DNA of 5,335 nt from Chloroflexota bacterium (GTDB lineage Bacteria > Chloroflexota > Limnocylindria > QHBO01). This document shows, one piece after another, positions 1-5,335 of this stretch. Positions within the stretch are counted from its first letter, which is position 1. Each line of letters opens with the position of its first letter. Where the stretch lies: assembly GCA_005882055.1 (NCBI GenBank), contig VBGQ01000058.1:1-5335 (forward strand), read 5' to 3'. The translations under genes and the position numbers were made by a program. The notes under the pieces are model-generated. The model did not search any database. It was not told the origin of the DNA and saw nothing but the letters and a program-made list of their open reading frames with translations.

Positions 1-179
1 GGTACTGGGCGATGATCACCGAGGCGGGCATCGGACGGCTCCGGGCCGCAACCCCCACCCACGAGCGCGCCGTCTGCCAGCACTTCATCGATCGCATCCC
101 ACCGGCAGAGCTCGAGCAGCTGCGACGCACGCTGGAGCGCGTCGTCGACCAGGGCGCCGACGAGGGCAGCCCCGATTAG
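1..179 (+). CDS. MarR-family transcriptional regulator, C-terminal fragment (5' end outside window)
   Basis: The reading frame is open from base 3 to the TAG at 177-179 and gives 58 residues, starting YWAMITEAGIGRLRAATPTH. The segment 'ITEAG..RLRAA.PTH...V..HFIDR....EL..LRRTLERV' matches the end of MarR-type winged-helix regulators: the strand leaving the wing ('LTEAG'), then the long C-terminal dimerisation helices containing 'PTH' and 'LxxLRRxLERV'. MarR proteins bind DNA as dimers and often repress transporter or stress genes in response to small ligands. The DNA-recognition helix lies outside the window, so neither target nor ligand can be suggested. It converges on the ccm operon and shares no promoter with it, so nothing here links it to cytochrome c biogenesis. 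The ATG at 12-14 is an internal methionine, not a likely start. Family assignment is fairly sure; the specific role is unknown. Confidence 0.75.
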   Translation, partial: YWAMITEAGIGRLRAATPTHERAVCQHFIDRIPPAELEQLRRTLERVVDQGADEGSPD

Positions 180-203
180 GATCCCGGGCTAACTCCGGGG
201 CTG
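167..203. terminator. Nested inverted repeat over convergent stop codons; candidate bidirectional terminator
   Basis: Bases 167-174 (CAGCCCCG) are a perfect inverted repeat of 196-203 (CGGGGCTG). Inside, 176-179 (TTAG) pairs with 189-192 (CTAA), leaving a 9-nt loop that contains CCCGGG. The inner stem contains both overlapping stop codons: TAG of the marR-type gene at 177-179, and TAA of ccmI read from 178-176 on the minus strand. The position between two converging genes suits a terminator serving both. There is no T-run after the hairpin on either strand, so it is not a standard intrinsic terminator. It could instead protect mRNA 3' ends or be chance in GC-rich DNA. Confidence 0.4.
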
Positions 204-1120
204 GTCGTAGGGCCGCCCGCACCAGGCAGCTCGCCTGCCGCCTCGGCGCGCAGGGAGCGGACCATGACCGCACGCGGATCGTTTGGTGCGGCCTTCAGGA
301 ACGCGTCGAACCAGCGGATCGCGGCAGATCGGTCCCCGGCCCCCCGGTAGGCGACCAGGCCCCGGAAGAACGGGATGTCCGCCGAGGTGGGCGCCAGCGT
401 GGCGTAGGCATCGGTGGCGGCTGTGGCGTCCTTGTAGTCGCCGGCCTGGATGTAGGCGGTCACCAGGAGCCGATAGGCATCCACCTGCTTGGGGTCGAGG
501 CGGACCGCCAGGATCAGGAGGCTCGCCGCATGCTGCACCTCGCGTGCGGTTCCGCCCCGCAGGTACAGGTCGGCAAGCTGGACAAGGCCGGCCGCCTGAG
601 GGTGTGCCGCAAGCGTGGCCTCCAGGTCCCCGATGGCGCGCTGGCGCGCCGCCTCGGCTTCCTCCTGCGCGGCGAGCTGAGTGTTCACCACGCTGCCGTT
701 GGCCAGCGTCAGGGGTGCGGGGAGCACAGTGCCAAGCAGGACCAGCACTCCCAGGGTCCCGCCCGCAGCGAAGATCGCGCGGCGCGCTCCGGTGGATGGA
801 ACCGGTGCGCCGCTCGGCGTTCCCCGACCCCCGCGCTGCGCCGCCTCGAGTGCGGCACGTGTGCGGGCCGCGCGTTCCTCGGCTTCGAGGCGGGCAGGTG
901 CGTACGCCTCCTCATCGAGCGATCCGGCCCGCCGATCCGCCTCCACGTCCCGCAGGGACTCGACCGCGATCCGGTGCCGCAGTGCGAGGCTGCCGACATC
1001 GTCACCGTCGTGGGGTGCGGTTCCAACATCCGGCCGCCTCCACACCAGCGGTCCGGCCACAACGCCTCCGGCGGCGACGAGCACGACGATCAGGATCAGC
1101 AGCTGGCCCGGCTCAGGCAT
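176..1120 (-). CDS. ccmI: CcmI-like cytochrome c biogenesis protein, membrane-anchored with TPR-like repeats
   Basis: This 314-residue protein is the last gene of the operon. CcmI in System I binds the C-terminus of apocytochrome c and presents it to the CcmF/CcmH heme-ligation complex. An N-terminal membrane segment (about residues 7-27, LLILIVVLVAAGG) is followed by a charged cytoplasmic helix region (48-95, with 'ESLRDVEADRRAGSLDEEAY', resembling the CcmI pattern of 'LRDLExDxxxGxLxxEDY'). A second membrane segment lies at 115-137. The periplasmic part (150-295) has helical TPR-like repeats, with 'A..LDP...DAYRLLVTAYIQAGDY..A' and 'A.RWFDAFLKAAPNDPRA' as the clearest. The tail is Gly/Pro/Ser-rich. 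The start at 1120 is preferred over an in-frame ATG at 1243 because the latter lies deep inside ccmH and adds Arg-rich residues before the membrane anchor. The chosen ATG overlaps the ccmH stop by 8 nt and has a strong ribosome binding site. It is shorter than the E. coli protein (about 400 aa). The role rests on order and topology more than on close sequence identity. Confidence 0.82.
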   Translation of the reverse strand: MPEPGQLLILIVVLVAAGGVVAGPLVWRRPDVGTAPHDGDDVGSLALRHRIAVESLRDVEADRRAGSLDEEAYAPARLEAEERAARTRAALEAAQRGGRGTPSGAPVPSTGARRAIFAAGGTLGVLVLLGTVLPAPLTLANGSVVNTQLAAQEEAEAARQRAIGDLEATLAAHPQAAGLVQLADLYLRGGTAREVQHAASLLILAVRLDPKQVDAYRLLVTAYIQAGDYKDATAATDAYATLAPTSADIPFFRGLVAYRGAGDRSAAIRWFDAFLKAAPNDPRAVMVRSLRAEAAGELPGAGGPTTSPGVSPGS

Positions 1121-1589
1121 CGAGTGCCTCCGCCTCCTCGCGGACCCGCGCGCGATCCAGCTCGGTGACCGGAGGGTCCGCGCTGCCGCCCGCGCGTTCC
1201 CTCGTGCGCCTGGCGCGCCAGATCCAAACGGTGAGCGCGCCAACTGCGGCCAGCAGCACGAGCGCCGGCAGCAGCCATGCCAGCGGGGCGGTGGGGCTGA
1301 GCAGGATCCACTCGCCGTATCGGTCCACGAAGCTCTGCCGAACCTCGTCCGGGGAGCGCCCGGCGGTCAGCTGCTCCTCGATCTGTCGCCGGATCTCGAC
1401 CGCAGACCCCGAGTTCGAGTCCGCGACGGACAGGCCCTGGCAGTCGGGGCAGCGGAGGTCGCCGGCGATCTGGCGAGCCACCTCCTCACGACTCGGAGCG
1501 CTGGCAGGCCGCAACGCGACAACCACCAGTAAGCCGGCCAACGCCAAGAGCGCGCCGAGAGCGAGCGGGAACGCGTACGTTCGCGGCAT
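1113..1589 (-). CDS. ccmH: CcmH/CycL, thiol-disulfide protein of the heme ligation complex
   Basis: This 158-residue protein reduces, or forms a mixed disulfide with, the CXXCH motif of apocytochrome c before CcmF attaches heme; it acts on the periplasmic face of the membrane. It has an N-terminal signal-anchor (about residues 6-26), then the family signature LRCPDCQGLSVADSNS at 45-60. The redox pair is C47 and C50 (CPDC), and the downstream 'SVADSNS' is the classical CcmH pattern. The three-helix region continues through 'IRRQIEEQLTAGRSPDEVRQSFVDRYGEWILLSP' and a second membrane helix follows at about 103-124. The short cytoplasmic tail is Arg/Glu-rich. Length fits the stand-alone CcmH form rather than the long E. 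coli CcmH fused to CcmI; here ccmI is separate. The start at 1589 follows the ccmG stop by 10 nt. An ATG at 1850 in frame would lie inside ccmG and add implausible residues. The ribosome site is weak (AGGGG about 14-15 nt upstream). Confidence 0.93.
   Translation of the reverse strand: MPRTYAFPLALGALLALAGLLVVVALRPASAPSREEVARQIAGDLRCPDCQGLSVADSNSGSAVEIRRQIEEQLTAGRSPDEVRQSFVDRYGEWILLSPTAPLAWLLPALVLLAAVGALTVWIWRARRTRERAGGSADPPVTELDRARVREEAEALDA
1127..1138 (-). promoter_or_regulatory. Ribosome binding site of ccmI
   Basis: Read on the minus strand, the end of ccmH carries AGGAGGCGGAGG just before the ccmI ATG. The nearer GGAGG (1127-1131) sits 6 nt from the start at 1120, which is ideal spacing. 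A second AGGAGG (1133-1138) is 12 nt away. This decides the ccmI start in favour of 1120 and lies inside the 'REEAEALDA' coding end of ccmH. Confidence 0.75.
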
Positions 1590-1599
1590 GGGTCTGGGC

Positions 1600-2148
1600 T
1601 CAGCTTCCCCTGCCGCCGGCGGCGCCCAGCAGGCGGCCCAGCTGGTCGGAGACCACCGCTGCGGTGAGCGGGCCAAACTGCTTGTAGCGCACGATGCCGC
1701 GGGCGTCGACGAAGTAGCTCTCCGGCGGCCCGGTGACGCCGAAGTCGAGCGCGAGCCGTCCATCAGGGTCGAGGAGCGTCGGCCAGCTCGGCTCGCCGTA
1801 TCGGGCTCCAAAGGTGCGCGCACCGTCCGGCGTGTCCTGGTAGAGAACACCCACGATCTGCACCGCGCTCCCGTACGAGCGCGCAGCCTCGAGCATCACG
1901 GCGTGTTCGTCCACGCAGGCGGGGATGCACCAGCTCGCCCAGAAGTTGAGCAGCACGGGCTTGCCGCGCAGCTCCGCCGAGGTCACCGTCCGGCCATCCA
2001 GGGTCACCAGCCTGAACTCCGGCATCGGCTTGCCGATGAGGCGCGACGGAATCGCCTGCGGATCACGACCAAACCCGTGCAGCAGGAGCAGCACCAGCGG
2101 CACCACGACGAGCGGCACGAGCAGCCAGCGGAGTGCCCGCACGTTCAT
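1600..2148 (-). CDS. ccmG: CcmG/DsbE-like thioredoxin-fold protein with a CX3C active site
   Basis: This 182-residue membrane-anchored thioredoxin-like protein belongs to the CcmG/DsbE/ResA group, which keeps apocytochrome cysteines reduced in the periplasm. A membrane anchor spans about residues 7-26. The thioredoxin fold begins 'IGKPMPEFRLVTLDGRTVTSAELRGKPVLLNFWASWC' (about 38-74). The active site is W73-C74-I-P-A-C78, which is CX3C and not the usual CXXC; the flanks (NFWASW before, 'VDEH' after) align normally with CcmG proteins, so one residue appears inserted between the cysteines. The cis-proline loop is G-V-T-G-P-P-E-S-Y-F-V-D, with P142 before E143, as is typical for CcmG. The gene starts inside the end of ccmF with an ATGA overlap and has a GGAGGAGG sequence close upstream. 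Its place between ccmF and ccmH fixes the pathway. A more general TlpA-type thiol-disulfide role is the only realistic alternative. Confidence 0.93.
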   Translation of the reverse strand: MNVRALRWLLVPLVVVPLVLLLLHGFGRDPQAIPSRLIGKPMPEFRLVTLDGRTVTSAELRGKPVLLNFWASWCIPACVDEHAVMLEAARSYGSAVQIVGVLYQDTPDGARTFGARYGEPSWPTLLDPDGRLALDFGVTGPPESYFVDARGIVRYKQFGPLTAAVVSDQLGRLLGAAGGRGS

Positions 2149-4205
2149 GCCTCCTCCGCCCGGACCGATGGCGCGGCTGTCTCCGGGATCGGCTCCCGAC
2201 GCGGCGGCGTGGCGCCTGCCGAGGCGACCGGCACCGGGGCCGGCGCCGGCGCGGTCGCGCGTCGCCGATCAGGCCAGATGGCGAAGATGGCACCGATGCC
2301 GACCACCCCGCCGCCAAGCCAGATCCAGACCACGAGCGGGTTGACCAGCGCGTGCAGCGTCACCGTGCTGGTCGCGGGGTCGTAGCTGAGCAACGTGACG
2401 TACAGGTCCTCGCCCAGGCTGGTCTGCACCGATGGCGTTGCGATGGGCGTCGATGAGCTGGGGTAGCTGCGCAGGGCGGTTGCCAGGCTGCCGGTCTGCC
2501 GGCCGCTAATGCCAACTTCTGCCCGCGTCTCGATCACCTGCGGGTCGTCGCGCAGTGGCTCCTGCACGAGGCGCTGGTAGGTAAGCGTGTAGCCGGCGAC
2601 CCGCATGTTCTGGCCTGGACGCAGCGTGGCGGTCGCGTCCTGGCCCTGCGTGGCGCTGACCGAGATGGCCACGGCCATGACGCAGATGCCGGCATGCACG
2701 AGGTACCCGCCGTAGCGCCGGCGGTTTCGCGTCGCGAGCCGCCAGGCGGCAGCGGGAGCGGGTTCGCCGCGCGTCCGAGCTCGCGAGCTGGTCCCTCGGA
2801 GCAGCTCGTCGCCTAGGATGGCGACGACGAACAGCGCCAGGCCGATGGTGGCCAGCGGAGCCGCATCTCGCATCCCGATGGCCAGGCCCGCGACCACGCC
2901 CGCCACGCCGGCGACGATCGGGAGCCCGAGGCGGTCCCGCACCGAGCGCCAGCTGGCGGCCCCCCAGGGCAGCGCCGGCCCCACGCCCATCAGGAAGAGC
3001 AGCAGCAGGAAGAGCGGCGCGTTGACGCGGTCGAACCACGGCGCCCCCACGCTGACCGTGTCGCCGGAGAGCGCCTCGACCGCCAGCGGGTACAGCGTTC
3101 CGAACAGGACCGCGAAGGTGATGCCCAGGAACAGGACGTTGTTCAGCAGGAATGCAGACTCGCGACTGACCGGCGCGGCGGGGCGCTCGCTGCCGACGAG
3201 CGCCGGGAGGCGCCAGACGAGGAGTCCCAGCGACCCGGTCAGGGCCACGGCGATCGCCGCCAGGAACCACGGCCCGATCGACGACTGGGTGAACGAATGC
3301 ACGCTGGCGATCACGCCTGACCGGGTGAGGAAGGTCCCCAGCAACGTCAGGCAGAACGTCGCGATCACCAGCGCGGAGGTCCAGATCCGCAGCGAGCCGC
3401 GACGCTCGGCGACCATCGAGGAATGGATGAATGCGGTCGCCGTCAGCCACGGCAGCAGCGCCGCATTCTCGACCGGGTCCCACGCCCAGTAGCCGCCCCA
3501 GCCAAGGACCGCGTAGCTCCACCAGGCGCCGGCGGTGATGCCCAGGGTCAGGAAGATCCAGGGGAGCAGCGTCCACCTGCGGACGATGCCCAGCCATTCC
3601 TCATCGGTTCGTCGGGTGATCAGCGCGGCGATGCCAAAGGCGAAGGGGACCGCGAGACCCGTGTAGCCCAGGTACAGGAGTGGCGGGTGCAGGCCCATGA
3701 ACGGATGGTTCTGCAGCAGCGCATTCGGGCCGGGCCCTTCCGTCGCGACCGGGGTGACCCGGGTGAATGGATTCCCCGGCCAGGTCATGACCGCGAAGAA
3801 GAACGCGGAGATGGCCGCCAGCGTCGCCCCCGCCCATGGCAGCAGCGCGACATGGCCCGCGCGGTGGCGCCAGATCACCAGGCTGGCCCAGCCGGTGAGC
3901 AGCAGGGTCCAGAAGAGGATCGAGCCCTCCAGTGCCGCCCACAGCGAGATGACGCTGAAGAAGGGGGGCGTGGTGGTGGCGTTGTTTCGCGCGACGTAGA
4001 GCACGCTGAAGTCATGTGTCAGCAGCAGCACGACCATGGTGACCGCGGCCAGCGCCGCAAGGCCAAAGCTCGCGTAGATGGCCCGCCGTGCGCTCGCCAG
4101 GACTGCGCGATCACCCCGCCGCGCGCCAAGAACGAAGGCGATCGTTGCGTACGCGCTCAGTGCCAGCCCCACGACGATGGCTGCATGGCCGAGCTCGGGC
4201 AGCAT
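2145..4205 (-). CDS. ccmF: CcmF heme lyase subunit, heme-c ligation membrane protein
   Basis: This 686-residue polytopic protein is the core of the System I holocytochrome c synthetase, moving heme from holo-CcmE to apocytochrome c. It opens MLPELGHAAI, as CcmF proteins do, and has more than ten hydrophobic segments. The heme-handling WWD domain covers about 227-250, with 'GWGGYWAWDPVENAALLPW'. Candidate heme ligands are all present: H173 (MGLHPPLLY), H261 (FIHSSM), H303 (SVHSFT) and H504 (YLVHAG). The first three carry the same numbers as the E. coli ligands and the fourth corresponds to E. coli H491. A large periplasmic loop at about 515-618 ends with 'DLYVTLLSYDP', and a final membrane helix lies at 621-644. 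A Pro/Ala-rich tail of about 40 residues follows, making the protein slightly longer than the usual 640-660. It starts 8 nt after the ccmE stop with no strong Shine-Dalgarno, so it may depend on reinitiation. The WWD family also includes CcmC and NrfE, but length and context make CcmF secure. Confidence 0.97.
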   Translation of the reverse strand: MLPELGHAAIVVGLALSAYATIAFVLGARRGDRAVLASARRAIYASFGLAALAAVTMVVLLLTHDFSVLYVARNNATTTPPFFSVISLWAALEGSILFWTLLLTGWASLVIWRHRAGHVALLPWAGATLAAISAFFFAVMTWPGNPFTRVTPVATEGPGPNALLQNHPFMGLHPPLLYLGYTGLAVPFAFGIAALITRRTDEEWLGIVRRWTLLPWIFLTLGITAGAWWSYAVLGWGGYWAWDPVENAALLPWLTATAFIHSSMVAERRGSLRIWTSALVIATFCLTLLGTFLTRSGVIASVHSFTQSSIGPWFLAAIAVALTGSLGLLVWRLPALVGSERPAAPVSRESAFLLNNVLFLGITFAVLFGTLYPLAVEALSGDTVSVGAPWFDRVNAPLFLLLLFLMGVGPALPWGAASWRSVRDRLGLPIVAGVAGVVAGLAIGMRDAAPLATIGLALFVVAILGDELLRGTSSRARTRGEPAPAAAWRLATRNRRRYGGYLVHAGICVMAVAISVSATQGQDATATLRPGQNMRVAGYTLTYQRLVQEPLRDDPQVIETRAEVGISGRQTGSLATALRSYPSSSTPIATPSVQTSLGEDLYVTLLSYDPATSTVTLHALVNPLVVWIWLGGGVVGIGAIFAIWPDRRRATAPAPAPVPVASAGATPPRREPIPETAAPSVRAEEA
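2150..2157 (-). promoter_or_regulatory. Ribosome binding site of ccmG
   Basis: On the minus strand GGAGGAGG ends 1 nt before the ccmG ATG at 2148. The GGAGG farther from the start (2153-2157) has 4 nt spacing. It lies within the last codons of ccmF (Ala-Glu-Glu-Ala) and, together with the ATGA overlap, points to translational coupling. The spacing is on the short side. Confidence 0.55.
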
Positions 4206-4213
4206 CGGTCCGA

Positions 4214-4672
4214 TCAGCCGCCCGGTGGGGCGATGTGGCTGGGCACCGCCCCGTTGGTGGGCACCACGTAGTTCTCGTCGTGCTTGACGATGACCTGGGT
4301 CGCCTCGAAGACGCCACTGCGGCCCAGCTGACCCTCGACGACCGCTCCGATCCCCTCCCGGAGCAGCGCGGGCGGGGCCACCGACGTGTGCACCGAGACG
4401 TCCTTCGTGCCGTCGGTGAGAATGAATGAGAGATTCGTGTCGGGACCGTGCTTGCTGCCGGCCTTCACAAGCCCGCCAAGACGCACCGTCTCACCGTAGG
4501 CCGCGTCGCCCCTGGCCAGCAGCTCGGTCGGGGTCAGGTAATAGACGAGCGCCTTCCCCACCTCACTGAAGGCGAGGTAGGCGACCACGGCGGCGATGAT
4601 CGCGATCCCGACCAGGACAGCCCACGGCATCCGGCGCCTTGCCGGACGGGGAAGCGGCCGGGCCAGGGTCAT
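4214..4672 (-). CDS. ccmE: CcmE periplasmic heme chaperone
   Basis: This 152-residue protein covalently and transiently binds heme received from CcmC and hands it to CcmF. It has a basic N-terminus, one membrane anchor (about residues 16-35) and a periplasmic OB-fold beta-barrel (about 40-135). The signature VIVKHDENY sits at 127-135: H131 is the covalent heme attachment residue and Y135 the expected axial ligand. This is the common His form, not the Cys variant (CXXXY) known from some archaea and Desulfovibrio. Other family marks are 'YYLTPTELL' after the anchor, 'RLGGLV' and 'FILTDGTKDVSV'. A flexible Pro/Gly tail follows, as is normal. The start at 4672 forms an ATGA overlap with the ccmD stop. 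An in-frame ATG at 4855 would overlap all of ccmD and part of ccmC and adds Arg/Pro-rich residues, so it is rejected. The ribosome site is only a GGGG close to the start, fitting coupling to ccmD. Confidence 0.96.
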   Translation of the reverse strand: MTLARPLPRPARRRMPWAVLVGIAIIAAVVAYLAFSEVGKALVYYLTPTELLARGDAAYGETVRLGGLVKAGSKHGPDTNLSFILTDGTKDVSVHTSVAPPALLREGIGAVVEGQLGRSGVFEATQVIVKHDENYVVPTNGAVPSHIAPPGG

Positions 4673-4800
4673 GCCCCGTCGTCGCCCGGCGACCGCTGCT
4701 GTCGGGCGCGGGCAAGGCGCCGCAGGAGGAGCGTGGCATACCCGGCCAACCCGCCCAGGATCACCGCGTAGCCCGCGATCACGAAGCCGGCGTCGCTCAT
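4669..4800 (-). CDS. ccmD: CcmD small membrane protein
   Basis: This 43-residue ORF lies between ccmC and ccmE and overlaps each by 4 nt (ATGA at both ends). The protein begins MSDAGFVIAGYAVILGGL, has a single membrane helix (about residues 5-26), and then a basic stretch (RRLARARQQR) and an acidic end (GDDGA). This is the usual CcmD layout: a short protein with a 'GFVxxAYxV' start, one helix and a positively charged cytoplasmic side. CcmD stabilises the CcmC:heme:CcmE complex and is needed for release of holo-CcmE from the CcmABC transporter. A GGAGG 7 nt upstream supports the start. CcmD sequences are poorly conserved, so the call rests on position, size, topology and the two perfect overlaps. 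Confidence 0.9.
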   Translation of the reverse strand: MSDAGFVIAGYAVILGGLAGYATLLLRRLARARQQRSPGDDGA

Positions 4801-5335
4801 CGCGTGGCCTCCACCGGCGCCCCGGGTTGGGCTCCGCCGGCCTCTGGCGCCCCAACGACGGATCGGCTCGCGCTCTTGATCAGCTCACCCCGAATGGCCT
4901 CTTCCCGGGCGAGCTCGGCGCGGGCCAGCTGGTAGCGCCGGATCATCAGCCACGTCCACGCCAGCGTGAATGCGGTCAGCATGCCCACCAGGGCCAGGAC
5001 GAACTGCAGCGGCGCGGCTGGATGCAGAATCTTGTCCGGCGCCAGGAAGGTGGGGGTCTGGTGGAGACCCCGCCACCAGATGACGCTGAAGTGCACGATC
5101 GGAAGGTCCACCGCGGCGACCAGGCCCACCACCGCGGAGCGCGTGGCGCGCCGTGTCGGATCGTCGGACAGGCGACGCTGCAGGAGGTAGCCGACGTACA
5201 GCGCCAGCAGCAGCGCCGTGGTTGTCAGCCGGGGATCCTCCCATTGCCAGAAGACGCCCCATACCGGCCGAGCCCACATCATGCCGCCCCAGATCGCGAG
5301 GGCAGTGAACAGGACCCCGATCTCGGCGGATGCGA
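4797..5335 (-). CDS. ccmC: CcmC heme-handling membrane protein, N-terminus outside window
   Basis: The frame stays open to the right edge and gives 178 residues; roughly the first 50-70 are missing. CcmC holds heme on the periplasmic side and attaches it to CcmE. The visible part starts 'ASAEIGVLFTALAIWGG', which matches the CcmC helix before the WWD loop. The loop reads WARPVWGVFWQWEDPRLTTT (visible residues 20-39). It is clearly the WWD domain, but has F where W is usual in WGxWWxW and reads W-E-D-P-R-L where W-D-x-R-L is usual. After it comes 'DLPIVHFSVIWWRGLHQ' (visible 76-92), whose H81 corresponds to the second heme ligand (E. coli H184). The first ligand (E. coli H60) lies outside the window. 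Further helices run at about 40-52, 66-80 and 108-130. A charged helical tail of roughly 45 residues follows, longer than in E. coli. The in-frame ATG at 5282 is internal, since homology continues upstream of it. The stop overlaps ccmD by ATGA. Confidence 0.94.
   Translation of the reverse strand, partial: ASAEIGVLFTALAIWGGMMWARPVWGVFWQWEDPRLTTTALLLALYVGYLLQRRLSDDPTRRATRSAVVGLVAAVDLPIVHFSVIWWRGLHQTPTFLAPDKILHPAAPLQFVLALVGMLTAFTLAWTWLMIRRYQLARAELAREEAIRGELIKSASRSVVGAPEAGGAQPGAPVEATR
4808..4812 (-). promoter_or_regulatory. Ribosome binding site of ccmD
   Basis: On the minus strand GGAGG lies 7 nt upstream of the ccmD ATG at 4800, within the last codons of ccmC (Val-Glu-Ala-Thr-Arg). Good spacing supports this small ORF as a translated gene. 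Confidence 0.7.

Noticed and set aside
176..179. Possible frameshift or fusion between the MarR-type gene and ccmI
   Set aside because: The genes are on opposite strands and both end in proper stop codons; the 2-nt overlap of stops is an ordinary tight convergent junction.
1590..1850. Longer ccmH with an upstream start at 1850
   Set aside because: The extra 87 residues lie within ccmG in another frame, look unlike protein of this family, and would bury the signal-anchor inside the chain.
283..2385. Plus-strand open frame of 700 codons antisense to ccmI, ccmH, ccmG and the end of ccmF
   Set aside because: The predicted protein is Arg/Pro/Ala/Ser-rich without recognisable domains. It spans four genes with clear family motifs on the other strand, as expected for a shadow frame in high-GC DNA where stops are rare.
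2506..3597. Minus-strand open frame of 363 codons inside ccmF in another frame
   Set aside because: Composition is Arg/Gly/Ala-rich and lacks family features, while the overlapping ccmF frame carries the WWD domain and heme-ligand histidines.
3423..4271. Plus-strand open frame of 282 codons opposite the start of ccmF
   Set aside because: Low-complexity Arg/Gln/Gly/Asp-rich translation with no motif; it is an antisense shadow of ccmF.
4673..4855. Longer ccmE with an upstream start at 4855
   Set aside because: The extension is Arg/Pro-rich, precedes the membrane anchor, and would cover the whole ccmD gene; the ATG at 4672 with its ATGA overlap is the better start.
1..5335. CRISPR array, tRNA, rRNA, insertion sequence or phage genes
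   Set aside because: No regularly spaced direct repeats, no tRNA-like cloverleaf or rRNA stretch, and no transposase or integrase motifs were seen; the window is filled by the genes listed.

Overview
The window is high in GC (about two thirds by eye) and almost entirely coding. It is dominated by one minus-strand operon for System I (Ccm) cytochrome c maturation. Read from the right edge leftwards, the order is ccmC (5' end cut by the window), ccmD, ccmE, ccmF, ccmG, ccmH, ccmI. The last 58 codons of a MarR-type transcriptional regulator run in from the left edge on the plus strand and meet ccmI tail to tail, with the two stop codons overlapping.

The genes are packed for coupled translation. 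C/D, D/E and F/G each share an ATGA overlap, H/I share an 8-nt ATGCCTGA overlap, and E/F and G/H are separated by only 8 and 10 nt. No promoter lies inside the operon as far as I can see; transcription presumably starts beyond the right edge, where ccmA and ccmB would be expected. The tiny ccmD gene (43 aa) is easily missed but its position and sequence are convincing.

The parts form a coherent pathway. CcmC and CcmD load heme onto the periplasmic chaperone CcmE (H131 in an HDENY motif). CcmF, with all four expected heme-ligand histidines, takes heme from holo-CcmE. CcmG and CcmH handle the thiol chemistry of apocytochrome CXXCH motifs. CcmI, with two membrane segments and C-terminal TPR-like repeats, would hold the apocytochrome at the CcmF/H ligation complex.

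The points most worth a second look are: a CX3C (CIPAC) active site in CcmG where CXXC is expected; a WWD heme-handling motif in CcmC that appears to carry an extra residue; and a nested inverted repeat lying exactly over the convergent stop codons. I found no wholly new system; this is a recognisable pathway with lineage-specific variations.

The organism cannot be named from this window. High GC, the CcmC-to-I gene order with HDENY-type CcmE, and the diverged CcmC/CcmG/CcmI sequences would fit a high-GC bacterium outside the classical Proteobacteria, such as Chloroflexota or the Deinococcus-Thermus group. That is inference with low confidence.
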